Source of the DNA: CAKUFA01 sp963627465
GTDB lineage: Bacteria; Bacillota; Clostridia; Christensenellales; Aristaeellaceae
DNA: 37,753 nt
Direction of reading: 5' to 3'
Assembly (NCBI GenBank): GCA_963627465.1
Contig: CAVGBO010000018.1
Location: 1-37,753, forward strand
This document shows positions 22,906-30,107 of this stretch, one piece after another. Position 1 is the first letter of the stretch, and every line of letters starts with the position of its first letter. The notes under the pieces are model-generated. The model ran no database searches and was not told the DNA's origin. It saw nothing but the letters and a program-made list of their open reading frames with translations. The translations under genes were made by a program, and so were the position numbers.

Positions 22906-24780
22906 TTACTGTTCGTTTGCAGCTTCCGCTGTGGTCGCCTGCGTTTGAGGCATAATCTTTTCCGGATGGTTCATGATTTCCATGAACTCATCGCCGGTGA
23001 TGGTTTCCTTCTCGTACAGGTGCTTGGCCAGTGCGTCCAGCAAGGGACGGTTGGCACGGAGCATGTCCAGTGCTTTCTGATGCTGTTCCTTCACCACAGT
23101 GACCACTTGCTTGTCAATCATGGTCTGGGTTTCCATGGAGCAGGCAAGGGAAGCATCACCGCCCAGGTACTGGTTGGTCACCGTCTCCAAGGCAACCATA
23201 TCGAAGTCATCCGTCATGCCGTAGCGTGTGATCATGGCACGTGCCAGCTTGGTGGCCTGCTCAATATCATTGGATGCGCCGGTGGTTATGGAATTGAAGA
23301 TCAGCTCTTCTGCCGCACGGCCGCCGGTCAGGGTAGCAATCTTGTTGACGATTTCTTCCTTGGACATCAGGTAATGATTGCCTTCATCCACCTGCATGGT
23401 GTAGCCTAAGGCACCGGAGGTGCGGGGGATGATGGTGATCTTCTGCACAGGAGCAGAATGGCTCTGCAGTGCGGCGACCAAGGCATGACCGACTTCGTGA
23501 TAGCTGACGATCAGCTTTTCTTTGTCCGTCAGGATGGCGTTCTTCTTCTGATAGCCGGCGATGACCACTTCGATGGATTCTTCCAGGTCGGCCTGGTTGG
23601 CTTCGCTGCGGCCGTCACGCACGGCACGGAGGGCAGCTTCGTTGATGATATTGGCCAGCTCTGCGCCGGAAGCACCGGAAGCCATACGGGCAATGCGGTT
23701 GAAATCCACATTGTTGGCAAGCTTGATCTTCTTGGCGTGTACCCGGAGGATCTCTTCACGACCCTTCAGATCGGGGAGTTCCACAGGCACTCGGCGGTCA
23801 AAACGGCCGGGACGGGTCAGTGCCGGATCCAAGGATTCGGGACGGTTGGTTGCTGCCAGAATGATGACGCCATTGTTGCCTTCGAAGCCGTCCATCTCCG
23901 TCAGCAGCTGATTCAGGGTCTGCTCCCGTTCATCGTTGCCGCCCAGGTTGCCGCCTTCACGCTTCTTGCCGATGGCGTCAATTTCATCAATGAACACGAT
24001 GCAGGGTGCTTTCTCCTTGGCCTGCTTGAACAGGTCACGAACCTTGCTGGCACCCATGCCCACGAACATTTCAACAAACTCGGAACCGCTCATGGAGAAG
24101 AAGGGAACGTTGGCTTCGCCTGCCACAGCCTTGGCCAGCATGGTTTTGCCCGTGCCGGGAGGGCCTACAAGCAGCACGCCCTTCGGCATGGAGGCACCGA
24201 TGTCCTTGTACTTGCTGGGGTTGTGCAGGTAGTCCACAATTTCCTTCAGGTTTTCCTTTGCTTCATCTTCGCCGGCCACGTCGGTGAACTTGATGCCGTC
24301 GGAAGACTTTACGTAAACCTTGGCGTTGCTCTTGCCCATGCCAAACATCATGGAGTTAGAGCCGCCGCCCATCTTGTTCATCATCTTCTTGGTCAACCAG
24401 TTGCCCAAGAGGGCGAACAGCGCAATGGGGATCACATAGCTGAGCAGAATGGTCACAATGGGGGATGCCTGCTCGGTAATCACCGTGCCGAAGGTGGCAC
24501 CACAGTCGTACAATCGCTCGGTCAGGTTGGGATCATCCATCCGACCGGTTTTGAAAATCTGGGAATTGTCCTTGTTGGTGAAGAGGATCTGATTATCCTC
24601 CACCTGTACCTGCCCGATCTGCTTGCCTTCGGACATCTTGATGAATACATCATAAGATACTTCCGTCACCCGCTGATTGGAAATCGTGGGCATGATCAGC
24701 ATATTGAACAGCAGAATCACCGCAATGACAATCAGGTAGTAGAATATGATTGGTTTCTTTGGGGGTTTCACTTCATTCAT
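22906..24780 (-). CDS. ftsH: ATP-dependent zinc metalloprotease FtsH
   Basis: A membrane-anchored AAA+ protease that degrades misassembled membrane proteins and short-lived regulators. The 624-residue protein has membrane helices at about 11-31 and 107-127 around an extracytoplasmic domain. Walker A GPPGTGKT is at 206-213, Walker B IVFIDE at 261-266, and the second region of homology is at about 307-330 (AATNRPESLDPALTRPGRFD). The zinc site is HEVGH at 428-432, with Val where most family members have Ala. The ATG at 24780 is preferred over a GTG nine bases upstream, which sits on the ribosome site AAGGAGAGG. It has its own promoter and terminator. No tilS-hpt partner is nearby. Confidence 0.95.
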   Translation of the reverse strand: MNEVKPPKKPIIFYYLIVIAVILLFNMLIMPTISNQRVTEVSYDVFIKMSEGKQIGQVQVEDNQILFTNKDNSQIFKTGRMDDPNLTERLYDCGATFGTVITEQASPIVTILLSYVIPIALFALLGNWLTKKMMNKMGGGSNSMMFGMGKSNAKVYVKSSDGIKFTDVAGEDEAKENLKEIVDYLHNPSKYKDIGASMPKGVLLVGPPGTGKTMLAKAVAGEANVPFFSMSGSEFVEMFVGMGASKVRDLFKQAKEKAPCIVFIDEIDAIGKKREGGNLGGNDEREQTLNQLLTEMDGFEGNNGVIILAATNRPESLDPALTRPGRFDRRVPVELPDLKGREEILRVHAKKIKLANNVDFNRIARMASGASGAELANIINEAALRAVRDGRSEANQADLEESIEVVIAGYQKKNAILTDKEKLIVSYHEVGHALVAALQSHSAPVQKITIIPRTSGALGYTMQVDEGNHYLMSKEEIVNKIATLTGGRAAEELIFNSITTGASNDIEQATKLARAMITRYGMTDDFDMVALETVTNQYLGGDASLACSMETQTMIDKQVVTVVKEQHQKALDMLRANRPLLDALAKHLYEKETITGDEFMEIMNHPEKIMPQTQATTAEAANEQ

Positions 24781-24869
24781 GGGTTTCACCTCTCCTTTTT
24801 CCCAAAGGGGATGCTATCATCGACCTTGTACAGGGGACACGTTCGGTAATACCACCGCCTCTGTCCCTT

Positions 24870-24898
24870 ATACTACCACAAATCATGCGCTCTTTCAA
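24870..24898 (-). promoter_or_regulatory. Promoter of ftsH
   Basis: Minus strand TTGAAA (24898-24893), a 17-bp spacer and TAGTAT (24875-24870). It leaves a leader of about 80 nt. Confidence 0.7.
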
Positions 24899-24981
24899 TG
24901 AAGCGAAGATGAACAAAGCATGAAAAAATCTGGTATTTCCAAGTTTTTTTCAGCAGCACATAGCGAACAAGCCTATCACCT

Positions 24982-25013
24982 GCATCTTTTTTCAATTTCT
25001 TGAGAAAAGATGC
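24982..25013. repeat. Near-perfect 32-bp palindrome next to the DUF3793 promoter
   Basis: Two 14-bp arms (24982-24995 and 25000-25013) match with one mismatch around the centre TTTC, and the right arm abuts the -35 box at 25014. It lies between divergent promoters, so a terminator is not needed there. A protein-binding site is the simplest reading. The 24781-25195 interval holds no gene: it contains the ftsH promoter, this palindrome, the DUF3793 promoter, two operators and the leader RNA. Confidence 0.6.
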
Positions 25014-25042
25014 TTGACACATACATGGATCTATGCTATCTT
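25014..25042 (+). promoter_or_regulatory. Promoter of the DUF3793-flavodoxin operon
   Basis: TTGACA (25014-25019), a 17-bp spacer and TATCTT (25037-25042) with TGC before it (extended -10). The transcript would start near 25048, inside the metalloregulator operator. Confidence 0.75.
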
Positions 25043-25050
25043 ATTCATGC

Positions 25051-25066
25051 GTTAGTTGAAGCTAAC
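25051..25066. promoter_or_regulatory. Metalloregulator operator (GTTAG-N6-CTAAC)
   Basis: GTTAG-TTGAAG-CTAAC shares the TTAG-N6-CTAA form with the sites at the feoA promoter. It covers the predicted transcription start and so would block initiation when bound. Confidence 0.6.
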
Positions 25067-25081
25067 GTACCATGATGTTCC

Positions 25082-25159
25082 TCCGGGCAGGCGTGGGTTC
25101 CTACCTCCCCACGCAGCCGGAAGCGCACGGGTTGCGCGGCCCGTGCGCTTTTCTGCCCG
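25082..25159 (+). ncRNA. Compact multi-stem leader RNA: candidate metal-responsive riboswitch
   Basis: Three helices enclose one junction. P1 is CGGGCAG/CTGCCCG (25084-25090 with 25153-25159), P2 is GCGTGGG/CCCACGC (25091-25097 with 25108-25114), and P3 is an 11-bp stem (25121-25131 with 25140-25150) followed by TTTTC like a weak terminator. A competing stem TCCGG/CCGGA (25082-25086 with 25117-25121) excludes P1 and P3, so two states are possible. The elements GCAGG before P2 and CAGCCGG after it resemble the junction of czcD (NiCo/Fe2+-sensing) riboswitches, but the later conserved part of that class is missing. The class remains open. The downstream gene starts at 25197. Confidence 0.5.
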
Positions 25160-25164
25160 CGATA

Positions 25165-25181
25165 GTTAGTCATGCTTAACC
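25165..25181. promoter_or_regulatory. Second, imperfect operator in the DUF3793 leader
   Basis: GTTAG-TCATGC-TTAACC keeps the arms and N6 spacing with T replacing C in the right arm, as in the ZIP-gene copy at 37144. It ends at the ribosome site AAAGGAG. Confidence 0.4.
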
Positions 25182-25196
25182 AAAGGAGTGTTTTCC

Positions 25197-25748
25197 ATGC
25201 TGGAACAGCTGCTGATTGAGCACGGTGCCCCGACTTTGGCCAGCCTGAAGGTGGGTAACCTGATTCAGACGGCTGTCCATGACGATGCTGCCTTTGAAGC
25301 GGAAAGAATGCATCTCACAAGGATGCTTGCAGCAAAGGGTGTGTCCATCACCGTGCTGCAAAAGAAGAATGGTCATGCGCTGATTTATCTGTACCGCCCT
25401 CAGGCGTTGAAGAAGCTGCTGTCCTGTCCACTGATTCAGTCCTTTCTGATGAAGGAAGGATATGCATGCACATCCTTGGGCGCTGCCGTAGGGATGCTGC
25501 GGACAAGGCTGAATCAGTCCGGCGGTTTCCCTCATGAAATCGGTATTTTCCTCGGCTACCCCTTGGAGGATGTTACTTCCTTTATCGATCAGGGCGGCCA
25601 GAACTGTGTCCTGTGCGGCTGCTGGAAGGTTTATCACAACGCCTGCCAGGCGCAGAAAACCTTCGACAAGTTCGACCATTGTCGTAGGGTGTATACACGC
25701 CTGTACCGGAACGGCTGGAGCGTGGAACGATTGACCGTAGCAGCGTAA
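25197..25748 (+). CDS. DUF3793-family protein
   Basis: A 183-residue cytoplasmic protein of DUF3793, which in Clostridia is often encoded next to flavodoxin and Feo genes. Typical features are the N-terminal LLIEHGAPTLASLKVGNLI, the Arg/Pro region LIYLYRPQALKKLL, and the HEIGIFLGYPLEDVTSFI motif near residue 115. A Cys-rich piece NCVLCGCWKVYHN then leads to FDKFDHCRRVYTRLY. The biochemical function is unknown; conserved Cys and His residues could bind iron or another metal. The start at 25197 is used because AAAGGAG precedes it by eight bases. It heads an operon with flavodoxin under iron-type operators, which implies a role in low-iron conditions. Confidence 0.82.
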   Translation: MLEQLLIEHGAPTLASLKVGNLIQTAVHDDAAFEAERMHLTRMLAAKGVSITVLQKKNGHALIYLYRPQALKKLLSCPLIQSFLMKEGYACTSLGAAVGMLRTRLNQSGGFPHEIGIFLGYPLEDVTSFIDQGGQNCVLCGCWKVYHNACQAQKTFDKFDHCRRVYTRLYRNGWSVERLTVAA

Positions 25749-25817
25749 GCTGTTATGGCGGTGCCCATTGCATGGGTACTTGCTGAATAGATGATGAAGT
25801 ATAAGGAGCGATGAAAC

Positions 25818-26228
25818 ATGGAATTGGCTGTTGTATATTGGAGCGGCACGGGTCACACGGAAGCCATGGCAAAGGCTGTTGCCGAGGGTGCAGGCGCAAC
25901 CCTGTACACCGCAGATGAATTTACCCCTGCTAAGGCGGCGGAGGTGGACAAGGTAGCCATGGGCTGCCCTGCTATGGGCAGCGAGGTGCTGGAGGAGAGC
26001 GAGTTCCAGCCCATGTTCGATGCCTGCAAGGGTGCCTTGAAGGGCAAGAAGGCTGTGCTGTTTGGTTCCTTCGGCTGGGGCGATGGGGAATGGATGCGCA
26101 CCTGGGAAGATGACTGCCGTGCAGCTGGCATTGAGCTGGTTGGGGAAAGCGTTATCTGCCAGGATGATCCCGATGATGACGTGCTGAATCAGTGCCGTGC
26201 ACTGGGCGAGGCATTGAAGAACGCCTAA
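25818..26228 (+). CDS. Short-chain flavodoxin
   Basis: A 136-residue FMN electron carrier that usually replaces ferredoxin when iron is scarce. The phosphate-binding loop is SGTGHTEAMA (9-18). The later loops, AMGCPAMGSEVLEE and FGSFGWGDGEWM, match the 60s and 90s FMN-contact loops, the latter with Trp and Gly-Asp-Gly. The acidic tail DDPDDDVLNQC is normal for the family. It lies 69 bases after the DUF3793 gene and ends in a terminator. Control by the same metalloregulator is inferred from the shared operators. Confidence 0.93.
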   Translation: MELAVVYWSGTGHTEAMAKAVAEGAGATLYTADEFTPAKAAEVDKVAMGCPAMGSEVLEESEFQPMFDACKGALKGKKAVLFGSFGWGDGEWMRTWEDDCRAAGIELVGESVICQDDPDDDVLNQCRALGEALKNA

Positions 26229-26238
26229 CAGATTGCAG

Positions 26239-26276
26239 GGCTCACTTTCAGGCAGTTTGCACGAGAGTGAGCCTTT
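26239..26276 (+). terminator. Intrinsic terminator after flavodoxin
   Basis: GGCTCACTTTC pairs with GAGAGTGAGCC (26239-26249 with 26263-26273, one G-U pair), followed by TTTGC. Confidence 0.72.
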
Positions 26277-26281
26277 GCTAA

Positions 26282-26422
26282 TTAGACAATTCTAACCATC
26301 TTTTTGCGGGGCAAAACTTTTTCTGGAATTAGGGTTGACAAATAAGGTTAGAGATGCTAAACTCTCCGGCGGTTAGAAAATTCTAACCATTTTCTCGGGT
26401 CAAAGGTTAGCACGTGCTAATC
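26282..26422. promoter_or_regulatory. Four-site metalloregulator operator cluster at the feo promoter
   Basis: TTAG-N6-CTAACC is at 26282-26297, TTAG-N5-CTAA at 26348-26360 inside the promoter spacer, GGTTAG-AAAATT-CTAACC at 26371-26388 over the transcription start, and GGTTAG-CACGTG-CTAATC at 26405-26422 in the leader. The arms resemble DtxR/IdeR-family half-sites (TTAGGTTAG). A DtxR/MntR-type gene lies in the same locus at 29730. Multiple sites suggest cooperative, tight repression in iron-replete cells. Confidence 0.72.
26335..26363 (+). promoter_or_regulatory. Promoter of the feo operon
   Basis: TTGACA (26335-26340), a 17-bp spacer and TAAACT (26358-26363). The spacer contains one operator copy. 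Confidence 0.75.
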
Positions 26423-26439
26423 GAGAGAGGAGGACGCCA

Positions 26440-26652
26440 ATGATGCCGTTGGGAATGGCAAATGTAGGTGATGCGGGTACCATCCAGAAGATCACCGGTC
26501 GTGATGAGGTGCGTCAGCATCTGGCTGAGCTTGGTTTCGTTGTTGGCGAAACGGTGCAGGTCGTCAGCGAAATGGGCGGTAACATGATCCTGTCTGTCAA
26601 GGACAGCCGCATTGCTCTGGATAAGACCATGGCCATGCGCATCATGGTCTGA
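26440..26652 (+). CDS. feoA: FeoA-family protein (first copy)
   Basis: A 70-residue SH3-like protein thought to bind and tune the FeoB ferrous-iron channel. FeoA hallmarks are the early Gly-rich GDAGTIQKITG, the central VRQHLAELGFVVGETVQVV, and the strand NMILSVKDSRIALDKTMAMRIMV. AGGAGG precedes two tandem ATG codons at 26440 and 26443; the first is given. It is the first gene of the feo operon and differs clearly from the second FeoA, so it is not a recent duplicate. Confidence 0.9.
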   Translation: MMPLGMANVGDAGTIQKITGRDEVRQHLAELGFVVGETVQVVSEMGGNMILSVKDSRIALDKTMAMRIMV

Positions 26653-26658
26653 GCCAAG

Positions 26659-26735
26659 GCGAAGGCTGTGCTGCGTCCTTCGCTGCCTGCCGGCTGTTGC
26701 CGGTGATGGCCTTGTGTCCTTCACGGGCAGGCAGC
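26659..26735 (+). other. Structured intercistronic spacer between the two feoA genes
   Basis: GCGAAGG/CCTTCGC (26659-26665 with 26677-26683) and GCTGCCTGCC/GGCAGGCAGC (26682-26691 with 26726-26735) can form two adjacent stems, sharing at most two bases. Neither has a T-tract, so they may stabilise or process the message. No open reading frame with a ribosome site was found in this 139-base gap. Confidence 0.4.
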
Positions 26736-26791
26736 TCATGGATTTTAGGAACCCTGAATGTCGGGAAATACAGAAAAGGGAGGCAAGTTGC

Positions 26792-27013
26792 ATGAAGAAT
26801 CTCAGAGACGTTAAGGTCGGCGAAACTGCAACGATCGTAAAGCTCCACGGTGAAGGTGCACTGAAGCGTCGGATCATGGACATGGGGCTGACCAAGGGCA
26901 CGGAAGTTTACGTGCGCAAGGTTGCACCGCTGGGTGATCCCATGGAGCTCACCGTGCGCGGCTATGAGCTGAGCGTGCGCAAGGGCGACGCTGAAATGAT
27001 CGAGGTTGAATAA
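26792..27013 (+). CDS. feoA: FeoA-family protein (second copy)
   Basis: A 73-residue FeoA with the family pattern more complete than in the first copy: LRDVKVGETATIVKLHGEG, RRIMDMGLTKGTEVYVRKVAPLGDPMELTVRGYELSVRK, and the final MIEVE (given in parts). The MDMGLTKGTEV turn and the PLGDP loop are the strongest marks. GGGAGG lies before the start. It sits 83 bases upstream of FeoB and is the likely direct FeoB partner. Two FeoA genes per operon are common in Clostridia. Confidence 0.93.
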   Translation: MKNLRDVKVGETATIVKLHGEGALKRRIMDMGLTKGTEVYVRKVAPLGDPMELTVRGYELSVRKGDAEMIEVE

Positions 27014-27096
27014 GCAAAGAAGGTTTTCCTTCATTGCTTTTTCAGAGGCACAATCCCGTGCCCCAATAATTTGGACAATTTAAGGGAGGATTCCAC

Positions 27097-29478
27097 ATGG
27101 CGATTAAAATTGCCCTGGCAGGCAACCCGAACTGTGGTAAAACTACCATGTTCAATGCCCTGACGGGTTCGAATCAGTACGTTGGTAACTGGCCCGGCGT
27201 TACTGTAGAAAAGAAGGAAGGCAAGCTCAAGGGCAACGCAGACGTAGTCATTCAGGACTTGCCCGGCATTTACAGCCTTTCTCCTTACACGCTGGAAGAA
27301 GTGGTGGCTCGTGGCTATCTGGTCAACGAAAAGCCTGATGCCATCCTGAACATCGTTGACGCTACCAACATCGAGCGTAACCTGTACCTGACCACTCAGC
27401 TGGCTGAGCTGGGCATCCCCATGGTCATGGCACTGAACATGATCGATATTACCCGTAAGAACGGGGACAAAATCGACATGAAGAAGCTGGGCGAAGCACT
27501 CCAGTGCGAAGTGGTTGAGACCTCTGCACTGAAGGGCGAAGGCAGCGTGAAGGCTGCTGAAGCTGCTGCCGCACTGGCTGCCAAGGGCGGTCATCGTGAG
27601 CCTCCCCACGTGTTCCAGGGCAGCGTTGAGCATGCCATTGCTCACATCGAGGATCTGCTCAAGGACGTGAAGATTGAAAAGCACCTGCAGCGCTGGTTCG
27701 CCATCAAGCTCTTCGAGCGTGACGAGAAGGTGGCTGAGGAGCTGTCCCTGCCCGCCAATGTGAAGAGCGAGATCGAAAAGGTCATCGCTGACTGCGAGAA
27801 GGAAATGGACGATGATGCTGAGTCCATCATCACCAACCAACGCTATGCTTACATCAACAAGCTGGTTTCCTCCTGCGTGAAGAAGGGCAAGCCTAAGGGA
27901 TCTCTGACCACTTCCGATAAGATTGACCGTGTGGTGACCAACCGCTGGGCTGCACTGCCCATCTTCGCTGTGGTGATGTGGCTGGTGTATTACATCTCCG
28001 TGACCACCATCGGCACCATCGTGACCGACTGGACCAATGATGTGTTCGTAGGCGAGTTCCTCCAGGGCAACATCCAGAACTGGCTGGAGAGCATTGGTAC
28101 CGCTTCTTGGCTGACTGGCCTGATCGTTGACGGTATCGTGGGCGGCGTTGGCGCCGTGCTGGGCTTCGTGCCTCAGATGCTGGTGCTGTTCTTCCTGCTG
28201 GCTATCCTGGAAGACGTTGGCTACATGGCTCGTATCGCCTTCATCATGGACCGTATCTTCCGTAAGTTCGGCCTGTCCGGCAAGAGCTTCATCCCCATGC
28301 TGATCGGTTCCGGCTGCGGCGTTCCCGGTGTTATGGCCTCCCGTACCATCGAAAATGACCGTGACCGTAAGATGACCATCATGACCACCACCTTCATCCC
28401 CTGCGGTGCTAAGATGCCTATCATTGGCATGATCGCCGCTGCTGTGTTCGGTGGCAGTGCCTGGGTTGCAACCTCCGCCTACTTCATCGGCGTGGCTGCC
28501 ATCATCGTTTCCGGTATCATCCTGAAGAAGACCAAGATCTTCGCCGGCGACCCTGCTCCCTTCGTTATGGAGCTGCCTGCTTATCATGCCCCCAGCGCTA
28601 AGAACGTGCTCCACAGTGTGTGGGAGCGTGGCTCCAGCTTCGTAAAGCGCGCTGGCACCGTGATCCTGCTGTCCTCCATCATCATCTGGTTCACCAAGAG
28701 CTATGGCTGGGCTCCTGCCGCTGATGTGCAGGCTGCTGCTCGTGACGAGTATGCTTCCACCGTGGCTGAGTACGAAGAAACCTTGGCTGACTACAATGCT
28801 CGCTCCGAAGCCGGCACCCTGGAAGAGGATGAGGAAGAACCCGAAGAGCCCGCACTGGCTGCCGAAATGGAAGAAGATCGTGCGCCTGGTTCCTGGGGTG
28901 CTGTCGAGGACATGGACTACTCCATCCTGGGCAAGATCGGCACGCCCGTGTCTACCATCTTCAAGCCCCTGGGCTTCGGCAACATGCCTTCCACCGTTGC
29001 AACGGTCATGGGCTTGGTTGCTAAGGAAGAAGTCGTAGGCGTTATGGGTGTGCTGTATGGTGCAGATGACGCTGCCGACGTTGTAGAAGATGAAGACATG
29101 ACGGATGAAGAAAAGGCTGAGGCGCTGAGCCCCTTGGCTGCTGCCTTCAACGAGTCCTCCAACGGACACGGACGGCTGGCTGCTTACGCCTTCATGATCT
29201 TCAACCTGCTGTGCGCACCTTGCTTCGCTGCTATGGGTGCTATCAAGCGTGAAATGAACAATGCTAAGTGGACCCTGGGTGCTATCGCTTATCAGTGCCT
29301 GTTCGCTTATGCCATTGCCCTGATTGTGTATCAGCTTGGTCTGCTGTTTGTGGGCGGCGGCTTCGGTGTTGGTACCGTGGTTGCAATCCTGCTGCTGGCC
29401 TTCCTGGTGTACATGCTCTTCCGTAAGAACCCCTATGATGACAACCACCTGACCCAGAAGGTTAAGGGTGCTGCCTAA
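27097..29478 (+). CDS. feoB: Ferrous iron transporter FeoB
   Basis: Imports Fe2+ across the membrane. The 793-residue protein has an N-terminal G domain: P-loop GNPNCGKTT at 9-17, then DLPGIYSLSPYT and a NMID base-recognition motif. A helical GDI domain follows (about 180-260), then the membrane core with two Gate regions, one carrying GSGCGVPGVMASRTIENDRDRK and the other LCAPCFAAMGAIKREM (the first given only to identify it by its GCGVPG centre). An unusual acidic insertion occupies about residues 543-604 between membrane helices. The codon use looks strongly biased, suggesting high expression. GGGAGG precedes the start. The operon continues with the Cys-rich partner. Confidence 0.97.
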   Translation: MAIKIALAGNPNCGKTTMFNALTGSNQYVGNWPGVTVEKKEGKLKGNADVVIQDLPGIYSLSPYTLEEVVARGYLVNEKPDAILNIVDATNIERNLYLTTQLAELGIPMVMALNMIDITRKNGDKIDMKKLGEALQCEVVETSALKGEGSVKAAEAAAALAAKGGHREPPHVFQGSVEHAIAHIEDLLKDVKIEKHLQRWFAIKLFERDEKVAEELSLPANVKSEIEKVIADCEKEMDDDAESIITNQRYAYINKLVSSCVKKGKPKGSLTTSDKIDRVVTNRWAALPIFAVVMWLVYYISVTTIGTIVTDWTNDVFVGEFLQGNIQNWLESIGTASWLTGLIVDGIVGGVGAVLGFVPQMLVLFFLLAILEDVGYMARIAFIMDRIFRKFGLSGKSFIPMLIGSGCGVPGVMASRTIENDRDRKMTIMTTTFIPCGAKMPIIGMIAAAVFGGSAWVATSAYFIGVAAIIVSGIILKKTKIFAGDPAPFVMELPAYHAPSAKNVLHSVWERGSSFVKRAGTVILLSSIIIWFTKSYGWAPAADVQAAARDEYASTVAEYEETLADYNARSEAGTLEEDEEEPEEPALAAEMEEDRAPGSWGAVEDMDYSILGKIGTPVSTIFKPLGFGNMPSTVATVMGLVAKEEVVGVMGVLYGADDAADVVEDEDMTDEEKAEALSPLAAAFNESSNGHGRLAAYAFMIFNLLCAPCFAAMGAIKREMNNAKWTLGAIAYQCLFAYAIALIVYQLGLLFVGGGFGVGTVVAILLLAFLVYMLFRKNPYDDNHLTQKVKGAA

Positions 29479-29506
29479 TTAGGAAAGCAAAAGGAGGTTT
29501 TCAGCT

Positions 29507-29647
29507 ATGGCAACTTGGATTGTTGGCGGCGTGCTGGTCGTCATCGTTGGTCTGGTGATTTGGAAAATGATCAAGGACAAGAAGAGCGGCAAGGGCGGCT
29601 GCGGTGAATGCGGCGGCAATTGCGGCGGATGCTCCGGCTGCCATTGA
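29507..29647 (+). CDS. FeoB-associated Cys-rich membrane protein
   Basis: A 46-residue protein with one N-terminal membrane helix (WIVGGVLVVIVGLVIWKMI, residues 4-22), a basic stop-transfer segment (KDKKSGK), and a Cys-rich tail with CGEC, NCGGC and SGCH. This is the small FeoB-associated family that replaces FeoC in many Firmicutes. The tail probably handles iron or senses redox state at the cytoplasmic face. AAAGGAGG lies before the ATG at 29507, 28 bases after the FeoB stop, so it is the last structural gene of the feo operon. Confidence 0.9.
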   Translation: MATWIVGGVLVVIVGLVIWKMIKDKKSGKGGCGECGGNCGGCSGCH

Positions 29648-29659
29648 CGGAAGCCTTGC

Positions 29660-29691
29660 GGGGGCGGATGCATGGTGCGTCCGCCTCCTTT
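29660..29691 (+). terminator. Terminator-like hairpin after the feo structural genes
   Basis: A 12-bp stem (29660-29671 with 29677-29688, two G-U pairs) is followed by TTTCTATATCATTTT. It would lower expression of the regulator gene relative to feoB. Confidence 0.7.
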
Positions 29692-29729
29692 CTATATCAT
29701 TTTGATGCATAAAGGAGTGGATCTCGTTG

Positions 29730-30092
29730 ATGACTGCTGCGCAAATCCGTTGCCTGCTGGCACTCCGTGCCCTCAATCAACTCAGTGAAAAGGTGGCCTC
29801 CAAGGACATTGCACGGCTGATCGGCATCAGCCGTCCCTCCGTCCATCGTTTGCTGGAGGCACTGTCTACGGAAGGCATGATTTCCAAGGAGCCCTATGGC
29901 ACGGTAGAATTAACCGAACTGGGGCAAGAAACTGCTAGGATGCTGGAAGCCCGGAAGGAACGGCTGACCCTGATTTTCGCCCGGTACTTTGGCCTGCCCA
30001 TGGATGAAGGTGCCGCCGGTGCCATCCTCCTCATGAGCGGCTTGAAGGAAGAAAGCCTCCAGGCCATGGAAAGTGCCTCCTCCGGCAAATGA
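29730..30092 (+). CDS. DtxR/MntR-type metal-dependent repressor
   Basis: A 120-residue DNA-binding protein. The winged helix-turn-helix occupies about 1-65 (ALNQLSEKVASKDIARLIG, then SRPSVHRLLEALSTEGMISKE, with the wing YGTVELTELGQ). A helical dimerisation part follows, ARYFGLPMDEGAAGAILL, corresponding to the HRLxxxFL segment in MntR/IdeR. It lacks the C-terminal SH3-like domain, as in MntR-size members. It is encoded directly after the feo genes and is the obvious candidate to bind TTAG-N6-CTAA in response to Fe2+ or Mn2+. The start may instead be the adjacent TTG at 29727. AAAGGAG precedes both. Confidence 0.75.
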   Translation: MTAAQIRCLLALRALNQLSEKVASKDIARLIGISRPSVHRLLEALSTEGMISKEPYGTVELTELGQETARMLEARKERLTLIFARYFGLPMDEGAAGAILLMSGLKEESLQAMESASSGK

Positions 30093-30107
30093 CTGAGGTG
30101 ATCAAAG

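Noticed and set aside
25082..25159. Direct assignment of the leader as a standard NiCo riboswitch
   Set aside because: Only the P2-flanking junction matches; the fourth helix and the GGGACAG-type closing segment are not present.
26440..27013. The two feoA genes as a recent tandem duplication
   Set aside because: Their sequences are clearly different and two divergent FeoA copies are usual in clostridial feo operons.
27031..29448. An 805-codon open frame opposite feoB
   Set aside because: It is a shadow of the codon-biased feoB gene, with His/Gly-rich nonsense composition and no recognisable motif.
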